This document shows, one piece after another, positions 1-6,676 of a stretch of DNA of 64,000 bases; within the stretch, counting starts at the first letter, position 1, and the number at the start of each line of letters is the position of its first letter. This DNA comes from Paragorgia papillata (Eukaryota; Cnidaria; Anthozoa; Scleralcyonacea; Coralliidae), in contig JAWNZC010000351.1 of NCBI GenBank assembly GCA_035771165.1, positions 7,881,501 through 7,945,500 on the forward strand, in the 5' to 3' direction. The notes beneath the pieces were generated by a model. That model saw only the letters and a list, made by a program, of their open reading frames with translations. It did not search any database and was not told the origin of the DNA. The position numbers and the translations under genes were made by a program.

Positions 1-17
1 GTCTAAGTCAAAAAATT

Positions 18-37
18 TATAACATGTTTTTGTTATA
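18..37 (-). terminator. 3' hairpin of capsid transcription unit
   Basis: Inverted repeat TATAACA / TGTTATA with a 6-nt loop, downstream of the capsid gene stop on the minus strand. It shares the TAACA/TGTTA core with four other hairpins at gene 3' ends in this block (3593, 4298, 5652, 6475). A role in mRNA 3'-end formation is inferred from position. Confidence 0.5.
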
Positions 38-56
38 TATTTTAAAAAAATTTCAA

Positions 57-120
57 GATTTCAAAATTAAGTAACCAAAGATTCCAAAGATTTCAAAATT
101 AAGTAACCAAAGATTCCAAA
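57..120. repeat. Tandem 32-bp duplication at capsid gene 3' end
   Basis: Two identical 32-bp units (57-88 and 89-120). The second covers the last codons and the stop of the capsid gene, so the gene end has been duplicated into the spacer. Similar short spacer duplications follow the genes ending at 3452 and 4284. Confidence 0.85.
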
Positions 121-1331
121 CCGTTTGTTGAAACATTTAATATCGCATCATAGCCAACATAAACAAAACATTTGAGATCCTCAGTGGGGGTCATCTCTTT
201 GTCTCTCTGGATTTCCAAGACAATGTTTGACCCATTTGAGGTGTTTCGACCATTCCCATATTCATCTGAAGAAAACAATGATCTGAAGTCAACACAAAGT
301 GCAAACATATTTGAGCAATAATAATCATGGGGTGTCATATGTCCTTGAAATGTTTTTCTGGCCTCTGTTAAAAGATCAACAGTTTTAATTCCGGTGTTGT
401 AAACGGCACCTGGCACTCCTTCAAAAGTAATATTTACGTTTGAGATGCCTGGGAAGACAAATTCTTCAGAACCGTTCCTTTTCATTTTTGTAAAAAGCAT
501 TATGACCTGGTTTAGACATTTTGTTGAAAACATGATATTTTCATTGATGAGCATATTCTCCTTTGTCCAAACAGTTTGGTGAAGCCATGACAATCCCTTG
601 AAAGGAAGTTGCTTGCCAATGTTGTAATGATCAACTATAAGACTTCTTAATATTGGAGACTTTAAAAGGTCGTATTCAATCTCGCAGGATGTTAAAGAGT
701 ATGACCCTTTTGAGAGAACCTTGTCTGGATTTGCAAGAATCATTGTAAACTCGAGATTTGACATATTTGCACTTGGAACCATTAATCCTTGGTCAGAAAT
801 AATTTTACAAATTGGAATTTTGAATTGTGTAAATATTTTGCAAAGTTTTTGAGAGTTTTCTTCTTTAATATTCTGGCTTTCTTTCTTACCATCCTTTTCA
901 GTTTTTGAAACCATGTTAAAAATTCCGAACTCAGTTAATTCTTCTCTTGCTCTTTGAGACAGCCATAAGTCAGAATATGTCCGCATCAAATTTTCATAAG
1001 AGTTGTCATAAATGGTTTTCCCACTTAAGGATATGACTAATCTTTGAATTAAATTTGCGGCTAGGTTGTTAAAAACAGTGGCATCTGATTCTGTTTTGTT
1101 GAATTTGAACCGAAAGTTTATTGAATTTGGGTCAACAATATGAACCGAACCAATCTTGTCTAATTTCAAATATACCTCCTCCCCAGGCTGGAAATAAGAG
1201 GGGTTGTGGGTGATGACATATTTGGTTCTTGTTCCCCGTAATTCTGATGGGGTTCTAGTTAACCAAGAATGATCAGGTCTTTGATCAGAACTAGACATTT
1301 GGGTTTTGTTAACGTTAATGTTTGCTTTCAT
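99..1331 (-). CDS. Major capsid protein, double jelly-roll type
   Basis: 410 residues, complete. Two stretches follow the pattern of adintovirus and polinton-like hexon proteins. The first jelly-roll has an 'NLAANLIQRLVISLSGK' strand followed by a 'YDNSYENLMRTYSDLWLS' segment. Near the C-terminus a strand beginning 'FALCVDFRSLF' is followed by 'CFVYVGYDAILNV'. These proteins form the trimeric capsomers of icosahedral dsDNA viruses. The length is at the short end for the family. The ATG follows an AATAAA-like motif, and the gene is collinear with the 165-residue gene upstream (1678-2175), separated by a 9-bp repeat array. No stop or frameshift is present, so the copy is young or under selection. 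The family call rests on pattern recognition without a profile search. Confidence 0.75.
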   Translation of the reverse strand: MKANINVNKTQMSSSDQRPDHSWLTRTPSELRGTRTKYVITHNPSYFQPGEEVYLKLDKIGSVHIVDPNSINFRFKFNKTESDATVFNNLAANLIQRLVISLSGKTIYDNSYENLMRTYSDLWLSQRAREELTEFGIFNMVSKTEKDGKKESQNIKEENSQKLCKIFTQFKIPICKIISDQGLMVPSANMSNLEFTMILANPDKVLSKGSYSLTSCEIEYDLLKSPILRSLIVDHYNIGKQLPFKGLSWLHQTVWTKENMLINENIMFSTKCLNQVIMLFTKMKRNGSEEFVFPGISNVNITFEGVPGAVYNTGIKTVDLLTEARKTFQGHMTPHDYYCSNMFALCVDFRSLFSSDEYGNGRNTSNGSNIVLEIQRDKEMTPTEDLKCFVYVGYDAILNVSTNGLESLVT

Positions 1332-1359
1332 TGCTTTATTTAGGTAAGAAAAAGAAAAA

Positions 1360-1575
1360 AGTTTTAAAAGTTTTGGAGTTTAAAAGTTTTAAAGTTTTGG
1401 AGTTTTAAAGTTTTGGAGTTTTGAAGTTTTGGAGTTTTGGAGTTTTGAAGTTTTGAAGTTTTAAAGTTTTGAAGTTTTGAAGTTTTAAAGTTTTGAAGTT
1501 TTGAAGTTTTGAAGAATTTGGGGTTTTGGAGTTTTGAAGTTTTGAAGTTTTGGAGAATTTGGGGGTTTTAAAGTT
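1360..1575. repeat. Degenerate 9-bp GT-rich tandem array
   Basis: About 24 degenerate units of the type AGTTTTGAA/AGTTTTAAA/AGTTTTGG between two minus-strand viral genes. The strand asymmetry (G+T on the plus strand) resembles the GT-rich block at 6540-6676. No coding potential is seen. Confidence 0.8.
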
Positions 1576-1677
1576 TTTTTTTTTTGATCATCAAATTTGC
1601 AAAACAATGTAACACAGTTGGAAGATCTTAAGTTTCCAAAATTTTTACGAGATCTTTGCATATGAAGTCATCTTTCT

Positions 1678-2175
1678 CTAAAAAATCTTGTTTAATACAA
1701 ACCCACCAATACCAATCCCAGCGATAACCGAAAAGTTTTGACTTAAAAACCCAAGACCATTTGAAAGAGCATCAGCACTGGTTCCCACCATTTTAACCAA
1801 AGATCCGGCTGTTTTACCCATTCCTTCTGCAATATTAAAAATATTCTCCCCAGCTTGTTGTGCAAGATCAGCAGCTTCTTCCAACAAATCTTTTGGGAGA
1901 ACAGAAAGAAGAGTACCAACTGTGGCTCCTAAAAGGACTCCCTTTTGTACTGTTTTGTTTTTAATTGTCTTTCCCATGACTTTTAAGAATCTCTTACCGG
2001 GTCTGTATTTTTTGTACCATGGTTTCTTAACTTTTGTTGAAATTATTTTGTTACGTCTGACAAGTTTTGAATATTTTTTGTTGTAAGATTTTGATGGGTT
2101 TTTGAGAGCTTTTCTGATTAATTTTCTGTCTTTCATTGGAAATTTTGATATGTGTTTGCGTATTGAATATTTCAT
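1678..2175 (-). CDS. Basic small virion-type protein with hydrophobic C-terminus
   Basis: 165 residues, family not recognised. The first ~75 residues are strongly basic, rich in Lys and Arg. The middle is amphipathic, and the C-terminus ends in a glycine-rich hydrophobic stretch 'VIAGIGIGGFVLNKIF'. A basic head plus a membrane-active tail recalls core/PX-like proteins of adintoviruses, but this is analogy only. The ATG is preceded by AAAATAAAAGA. It shares a 35-bp divergent promoter with the 413-residue gene and lies upstream of the capsid gene on the same strand. Confidence 0.65.
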   Translation of the reverse strand: MKYSIRKHISKFPMKDRKLIRKALKNPSKSYNKKYSKLVRRNKIISTKVKKPWYKKYRPGKRFLKVMGKTIKNKTVQKGVLLGATVGTLLSVLPKDLLEEAADLAQQAGENIFNIAEGMGKTAGSLVKMVGTSADALSNGLGFLSQNFSVIAGIGIGGFVLNKIF

Positions 2176-2210
2176 TCTTTTATTTTCAAGAAAAAGAAAC
2201 TATAATAAAA
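2176..2210. promoter_or_regulatory. 35-bp bidirectional promoter spacer
   Basis: The whole space between two divergent ATGs. It carries AAAATAAAAGA reading left and TATAATAAAA reading right, each directly abutting its start codon. The same AATAAA-like core precedes nearly all starts in this viral block. Confidence 0.55.
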
Positions 2211-3452
2211 ATGATATCAATAAGTTCAAAAGGTGCATTAAAATATTCTTTTAAAGAAAAATTAGACCCAAACGTCAAACTTGACGGAAAATTTCATTAT
2301 GATATTTACTCGCCTACTATAACTCTCTTCCCAATATTTTCAAAGGACAATGTAAAAGCTGACAAATCTCCAAGCTTTCTTATGAGAATGAACAGGATTG
2401 AAGACATAGGAGTCGCTAAATGGGATTATGATGAGACTCTTGAATTTGACTTTGACAATAATTATTTTAGGTCATTGGGTGCCATGTATTTGACTGCTGT
2501 AAAGTGTGGGATATCTGAAAATTTATTACACAAACATAGGAAGACGGTTGTGGGTGGGATTTTGCGGCATCATATTTTTGTTTATTTTTCCTATGTTATG
2601 GATAATCAAAAAATTCTTAAAAGAGACCTTCAAAAAGAAGACATTGAGATTATCATGAAAAACATTCCAAGTAAAAATGTAACATGGGATTTAGAAGATA
2701 TTCCGACTGACGAGGCACCAAGCAACAGAGTTCTTGAAAAAGATGGCAACATCAGGATTGTTGAAAAATACAAAAAGTTTCTAAGTTTTTTTACTAATAA
2801 TGATGACTTTAAATATATAATACAAAAAGACTCAGATGGGATTACTAGTTACGGAACTGAAAAAATTACTGAAACCATGCTTATAATGATTTATAACATT
2901 TTGCTGGCACAGGGTAAGACTGGATTTCCAATAGTTCCCAGTAAAGATTTTAAAAAGTCAGGAATGATAAGAATTACCCAAACTGAGTTCAAAAGGTTGA
3001 CAATTAACAAAATTCTGACTGCAAACTTTTCAAAGGTTGTAATGGATGCCCGCAACGCAATGGAACTTTTGGGGGAGACGGAATGGTATGATGTATGTAT
3101 GGGTATGATAAGATTTCCAAAGGCTCTCATACTGTACAAAATGACTGTAGACGACAATGGTGGACTTGTGCCAAAACTTATTATTAATGAAGTGGTCAAA
3201 AAAGTTGAGAAAGCTGGAAAGGATGATGAGTCAAAAAATCTCAAAAATGTTTCAGATCCGGATTCTGACATAGAGGTTGACACAGTTGACACAGAAAATT
3301 CAGAAAATTCAGAAAATTCAGAAAATTCGGAAAATTCGGAAAATTCAGATGACTCGGGTGATGAAGATGAGAATAATGGTGACGGATCTCCCCTATATTT
3401 GATTCCTCTTGCTGTTGTTGGTGGCTTAATTTACAAAAAGTTTGGGTTTTAA
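2211..3452 (+). CDS. Unknown viral protein, acidic linker and C-terminal anchor
   Basis: 413 residues from the ATG at 2211. An upstream in-frame ATG at 2136 would overlap the divergent gene and ignores the TATAATAAAA motif at 2201, so 2211 is preferred. The body (1-~350) is soluble-looking and not recognised. It is followed by an acidic Asn-Ser-Glu repeat (residues ~360-385), an Asp/Glu-rich stretch, and a final hydrophobic anchor 'LYLIPLAVVGGLIYKKFGF'. The layout suggests a tail-anchored virion or membrane protein. Its 3' end is partly duplicated in the spacer (3448-3487 and 3530-3575). It sits between the capsid and ATPase genes, where polinton-like viruses often keep structural genes. Confidence 0.7.
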   Translation: MISISSKGALKYSFKEKLDPNVKLDGKFHYDIYSPTITLFPIFSKDNVKADKSPSFLMRMNRIEDIGVAKWDYDETLEFDFDNNYFRSLGAMYLTAVKCGISENLLHKHRKTVVGGILRHHIFVYFSYVMDNQKILKRDLQKEDIEIIMKNIPSKNVTWDLEDIPTDEAPSNRVLEKDGNIRIVEKYKKFLSFFTNNDDFKYIIQKDSDGITSYGTEKITETMLIMIYNILLAQGKTGFPIVPSKDFKKSGMIRITQTEFKRLTINKILTANFSKVVMDARNAMELLGETEWYDVCMGMIRFPKALILYKMTVDDNGGLVPKLIINEVVKKVEKAGKDDESKNLKNVSDPDSDIEVDTVDTENSENSENSENSENSENSDDSGDEDENNGDGSPLYLIPLAVVGGLIYKKFGF

Positions 3453-3592
3453 TTTACAAAATAATTAGATAAAAAAAAAAGGTTAAGGATTTGTTTTGTT
3501 TGTCTTTGTTTCTTGGTTATTTTAATTGGCTTAATTTACAAAATAATTAGATGAAAAAGTTAAGGGTTTGTTTTGGAGAGGGTCAAAAATTT

Positions 3593-3610
3593 TTAACATA
3601 TATTTGTTAA
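3593..3610 (+). terminator. 3' hairpin before the ATPase gene
   Basis: TTAACA / TGTTAA inverted repeat with a 6-nt AT loop, between the stop at 3452 and the ATPase ATG at 3625. It belongs to the five-member TAACA/TGTTA hairpin set. Confidence 0.45.
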
Positions 3611-3624
3611 GAATCTTTAAATAA

Positions 3625-4284
3625 ATGTCGAAACATTATTCTGAAAAGCTAAAAATGCCACACACCGAAATAATTATTGGCAGCAGTGGTTGTGGCAAAA
3701 CTTATTATTTAATTAATCAGCTGGAAAGCATTTTGAAACATAATCCAAGCATTCTAAAAGTTTATATTATTTGTCCAACTATTGAAAACAACAAAGCATT
3801 CAAAACATGGAAGTTGGTTGGTGGATTAAGTAAAAAAATTCAATATATTGGATGCAGTCAAAATGAAGTAAATGAAGAATTATTTGAAATTATTAGGCTT
3901 TGTAACCTTCCACAAAACAAGGGTAGTGAAGACGAACCAAAAAATATCATTGTTTTGGATGATTGTGCTCACGGCAATGACGTTAAAGGTCGGAGTGGAC
4001 CTTTGATTTCATTGGCTTTTACTGCAAGACATATTGGAGTCGGAGTCATTGTAGTCTCTCAACAGCTAACAAGCATTGCAAAACCATATCGCGAAAATAT
4101 TACAAGAGTTATTAAATTCTTTACAATGAACAAAAAAGGAAATAATTTGATGTTTGACGAGTTTATGGGAGATTTGGATGGTAATGAAAGAAAACAAATC
4201 ATGCACACCCTGAAATCTCATAAGTACAGTTATCTGGTTATTGATGGAATTTTATACACCCACAATGTTGTCATTCCTTCATAA
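3625..4284 (+). CDS. Genome-packaging ATPase (A32/FtsK-HerA type)
   Basis: 219 residues. Walker A is 'GSSGCGKT' at residues 19-26 and Walker B is 'IIVLDD' at 108-113. A downstream 'VVSQQLTSIAKPYRENI' segment around 143-159 matches the conserved block of poxvirus A32-like packaging ATPases, which pump DNA into preformed capsids. The length fits the family (about 200-260). The start is set by TTTAAATAA just before the ATG. It converges with the gene at 4363-4689 and shares a hairpin with it. Together with the capsid gene it gives the hallmark pair of this virus class. All key residues are present. Confidence 0.9.
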   Translation: MSKHYSEKLKMPHTEIIIGSSGCGKTYYLINQLESILKHNPSILKVYIICPTIENNKAFKTWKLVGGLSKKIQYIGCSQNEVNEELFEIIRLCNLPQNKGSEDEPKNIIVLDDCAHGNDVKGRSGPLISLAFTARHIGVGVIVVSQQLTSIAKPYRENITRVIKFFTMNKKGNNLMFDEFMGDLDGNERKQIMHTLKSHKYSYLVIDGILYTHNVVIPS

Positions 4285-4297
4285 AAAATTTGAAAAG

Positions 4298-4318
4298 TTG
4301 TTACATATTTTGTAACAA
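4298..4318. terminator. Shared hairpin between convergent genes
   Basis: Perfect 8-bp stem TTGTTACA / TGTAACAA with a 5-nt loop, centred in the 78-bp gap between two converging stops. An A/T-rich tandem repeat (about three units of TTTAAAGATTTCAAAT) follows at 4319-4366. Confidence 0.55.
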
Positions 4319-4362
4319 ATTTTAAAGATTTCAAATTTTAAAGATTTCAAATTTTAAAGATT

Positions 4363-4689
4363 TCAAGATCGCCATTCCTGTTTGCCTTCAACAAGAAATA
4401 TTTCTTCCGCTGGGTTCCACATTATGTCAGACGAATCAAAAAATTCATGTAAGTCTTCTAACGAATCAAAAGAATGAATGTTGGTACCATCAAACACAAA
4501 ATGTTTTTGGATTTCTTTTATTTCCTTAATTTCAGATTGATTTTGAAAAACTTCTTCAATGGGGTCCCACACTAAGGAATTCCAATCATAATATTTTTTT
4601 AAATCTTTAGGAGTTGCAAACCTAAAAATGGTGTTACCTTCTTTTACAAAACATTCTTGAAATCTGTGTAGATTTGGTTTTTGATTCAT
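4363..4689 (-). CDS. Small protein made of two ~40-residue repeats
   Basis: 108 residues from the ATG at 4687-4689, which is preceded by AAAAATAAAA. An upstream in-frame ATG at 4770 would overlap the neighbouring gene and has no such motif. The protein is an internal duplication with the shared pattern F-x-[ST/D]-x-x-DL-x-x-[YF]-[YF]-D-x-x-x-[LI]-x-W-[DN]-P-x-EE-[VI]-F. The two cores read 'WDPIEEVF' and 'WNPAEEIF'. The family is unknown, and no membrane segment or catalytic motif is seen. It is the second gene of a minus-strand pair, 40 nt after the 147-residue gene. Confidence 0.6.
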   Translation of the reverse strand: MNQKPNLHRFQECFVKEGNTIFRFATPKDLKKYYDWNSLVWDPIEEVFQNQSEIKEIKEIQKHFVFDGTNIHSFDSLEDLHEFFDSSDIMWNPAEEIFLVEGKQEWRS

Positions 4690-4729
4690 TTTTATTTTTA
4701 AAAAGATTGAAAGATTTTTATCATCAATT

Positions 4730-5173
4730 TTAAAGATTTTTATTATCATTTGTATCATTCTTTGTTTCATCCTCTTTCTTCATATTTTTTAAATATCCAG
4801 TCAGTAAAAGTTTGCCCACAACTATTCCTGCGGTTAACAACCCAATCATCGGAAGCTTGGGTGTAACATAACCGATAACTGATGAAAATCCATTAACAAA
4901 ATCATCGTTAGCCATCAAATCCTTTGTCATTTTTTCAACTTCTTCTTCTGGAATGGTGTTGGTGTATTGTGCAATAAAACCACAAAAAGCAAGACCACCT
5001 TCCAGCACTGTCTCATTTACTTTTTTATATTTCTTTTCATAATAATTTTGCAAAATTTCTTCCAACATGGAATCTGAAAAATCATCAATATTTGATATTG
5101 AACCCATCTTATTCTGTTGAATTAATGACTTAATTTCTAAAATTAAATTTTTACGACTTTGGTTATCCTCCAT
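4730..5173 (-). CDS. Small viral protein with one transmembrane segment
   Basis: 147 residues, not recognised. A helical, charged N-terminal half is followed by one hydrophobic stretch 'LPMIGLLTAGIVVGKLLL' near residues 108-125 and a short Lys/Asp/Asn-rich tail. The ATG follows GAAATAA. It is divergent from the 136-residue gene across 41 bp. It is probably a membrane-associated or internal virion protein; that role is inferred from layout only. Confidence 0.6.
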   Translation of the reverse strand: MEDNQSRKNLILEIKSLIQQNKMGSISNIDDFSDSMLEEILQNYYEKKYKKVNETVLEGGLAFCGFIAQYTNTIPEEEVEKMTKDLMANDDFVNGFSSVIGYVTPKLPMIGLLTAGIVVGKLLLTGYLKNMKKEDETKNDTNDNKNL

Positions 5174-5214
5174 TTATTTCAAAAAAGAAAAGAAAAAAGA
5201 ATATAATAAAAGAG
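5174..5214. promoter_or_regulatory. 41-bp bidirectional promoter spacer
   Basis: Divergent spacer with GAAATAA reading left and TATAATAAAAGAG reading right, each within 0-3 nt of an ATG. The right-hand motif is nearly identical to those at 2201-2210 and 6172-6184. Confidence 0.5.
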
Positions 5215-5625
5215 ATGTCAAAACAATTTATGCAAAACATTGAAGAAATATCATCCCAAATTGAAAATGATTTGAAAAGTTCAAAGCTAAAGATTTCTAA
5301 ACTCAAAACAAAGGCGGTACTAAAAATGGTTTTAACAACAGTACTCCTTCTTGGTGGAGTAGCCACAACAATCATGGTTCCCAATCCATTATCCGGCGCT
5401 ATTGTTTTAGGAGCAGCTACAATCCTGTCTGGGTCAGAAGGTATCAAACACTCGTTAAAAAGGGTTAAGGATGTTACTAAAATTAAGAAAGTTATTAAGA
5501 AACAGAAAAAAGAGACTGATGATCAGTTGTTTGTTAACAAATTAAAAAATGATTTAGACAAAAGTAGTGAGGAACCATCTGCACCACCACCAGCACTAAT
5601 GTTTTATCCCAATTTGAGAATATAA
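5215..5625 (+). CDS. Membrane-active small protein with PSAP and YPxL tail motifs
   Basis: 136 residues. The N-terminal helix is amphipathic (1-~35). A hydrophobic Gly/Ala-rich region spans ~38-77, followed by a basic coiled stretch (~80-105) and a short proline-rich tail. The tail holds PSAP (bases 5575-5586) and YPNL (5605-5616). These match the consensus late-domain motifs that bind TSG101 and ALIX of the ESCRT machinery. A membrane-interacting body with a late-domain tail is reminiscent of adenovirus protein VI (which uses PPxY), but homology is not claimed. Confidence 0.65.
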   Translation: MSKQFMQNIEEISSQIENDLKSSKLKISKLKTKAVLKMVLTTVLLLGGVATTIMVPNPLSGAIVLGAATILSGSEGIKHSLKRVKDVTKIKKVIKKQKKETDDQLFVNKLKNDLDKSSEEPSAPPPALMFYPNLRI

Positions 5626-5651
5626 TTTGAAATTTGAAGAGTCATAAAATT

Positions 5652-5673
5652 TTCTAACAAATATTTGTTAGAA
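5652..5673. terminator. Perfect palindrome between convergent genes
   Basis: A 22-bp perfect palindrome containing TAACAAATATTTGTTA, in the 73-bp gap between stops at 5625 and 5699. It is the most regular member of the hairpin set. Confidence 0.55.
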
Positions 5674-5698
5674 GATTAAAAAAAGATTTAAAAAGATT

Positions 5699-5959
5699 TT
5701 AAAATAATATTGATTCAAGCATTTTTATTAATTTTCTTGAATTTTTATGAGTTTGTTTAGCAGCTCTGTATGTGGGAAGTTTTGGTGGTTGTTTGGATGT
5801 TGCAATTTTTAAATTTTTTGTACTCCATTGTTGGCAATCTGCCACTTCAATATCTGCAAAATGGCTTCTTATATGACATGACTGATCCAATCGAAATTTT
5901 TGTTTGTCTTGTAATTTTTGTCGAAGTTTTTGTTTTAATATTTCTTTGTTGGGATTCAT
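5699..5959 (-). CDS. Short basic protein, unknown
   Basis: 86 residues, rich in Lys, Gln and Arg, with no membrane segment. It is preferred over the overlapping plus-strand frame at 5770-5961 because its ATG follows a TATAATATAAATATTT element and it ends at a shared hairpin like its neighbours. It could be a DNA-binding or core protein, or a chance frame. Confidence 0.45.
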   Translation of the reverse strand: MNPNKEILKQKLRQKLQDKQKFRLDQSCHIRSHFADIEVADCQQWSTKNLKIATSKQPPKLPTYRAAKQTHKNSRKLIKMLESILF

Positions 5960-6184
5960 AAATATTTATATTATAATTTTTAAAAAAAAAATTCAAACCA
6001 ATTCAAAAGAAAGATAGATTTAAAAATATTACAGGGTGGTGTTTTCCACAACCCAACAATCTCCAATTCAAAAGAAAGATAAATTTAAAAATATTGTATG
6101 GGTGTGTTTTTGACCCCCATGTAATCTATTTTAATCTTCAATTTTCTAAAAAACCAACTTTCCAAAAATCTTTAATAAAAGAGA
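5960..6184. promoter_or_regulatory. Divergent regulatory region with two repeat-plus-hairpin modules
   Basis: A 33-bp direct repeat with one mismatch (5998-6030, 6063-6095). Each copy is followed 3-4 nt later by a G/C-rich hairpin (6034-6054 and 6098-6120). The stretch lies between the starts at 5959 and 6185. The right start is preceded by TTTAATAAAAGAGA. Functions are unknown; the modular layout suggests a regulatory or replication element. Confidence 0.45.
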
Positions 6185-6454
6185 ATGACAGACTTTTCAA
6201 AATATTTAAACGGAACATTCGCAACCAAAGTTTTGGCTTCATCAGCTGGAGTTTACCTTGCACAACATTTTGCAAACCAAAAAGAAACAAAGAGTTTTAA
6301 AGCCAAGGCGAAAGCGGGTTTCGTAATTGCTGGAGGAATAGTTGGTGGGTTGGCATGTTGGAAGTTATTTACCGACAATGTTGATGTTAACAAAATATTT
6401 TCAACTTCTAACAAAGCAAAAAAGGACAAAGTTTCTGATACTAGTGGATTGTAA
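6185..6454 (+). CDS. Small two-helix hydrophobic viral protein
   Basis: 89 residues with two hydrophobic segments: residues ~12-27, and the glycine-rich 'GFVIAGGIVGGLACWKLF'. A Lys/Ser/Asp-rich tail follows. Start motif and downstream hairpin match the other genes of the block. The second segment resembles the C-terminal anchors of the 165- and 413-residue proteins. The product is probably a membrane-associated virion protein. Confidence 0.6.
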   Translation: MTDFSKYLNGTFATKVLASSAGVYLAQHFANQKETKSFKAKAKAGFVIAGGIVGGLACWKLFTDNVDVNKIFSTSNKAKKDKVSDTSGL

Positions 6455-6474
6455 TTTTGGTTTTTAAAAAAAAA

Positions 6475-6496
6475 TTATAACAATATTTTGTTATAA
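6475..6496 (+). terminator. 3' hairpin of last viral gene
   Basis: A 9-bp perfect stem TTATAACAA / TTGTTATAA with a 4-nt loop, 20 nt after the stop at 6454. It is the last gene-associated signal before the GT-rich repeat. Confidence 0.55.
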
Positions 6497-6539
6497 CTTT
6501 TGGATTTTTCTGGAATTTTTGGGTTTTGGGTTTTGGATT

Positions 6540-6676
6540 TTTTTTTTTTAGGTTAGGTTTGGGTTTTTGGTTTGGGTTTTGGTTTGGGTTTGGGTTGGGT
6601 TGGGTTTGGGTTGGGTTTGGTTTGGGTTTTGGCTTTGGTTTGGGTTGGGTTTGGGTTGGGTTTGGGTTGGGTTTGA
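6540..6676. repeat. GT-rich telomere-like repeat
   Basis: Irregular run of TTTGGG, TTGGG and TTTTGG words, all G+T on the plus strand. The shifted frames it opens have no coding meaning. It lies between the last viral gene and the minisatellite. Confidence 0.85.

Noticed and set aside
2891..3292. Minus-strand frame inside the 413-residue viral gene
   Set aside because: Shadow of the plus-strand gene; composition is its antisense complement.
4690..4770. N-terminal extension of the two-repeat protein to an ATG at 4770
   Set aside because: It would overlap the 147-residue gene, and the AAAAATAAAA motif directly precedes the ATG at 4689.
5770..5961. Hydrophobic plus-strand frame opposite the 86-residue gene
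   Set aside because: No start motif, overlaps a frame that has one, and would run into a neighbouring promoter.
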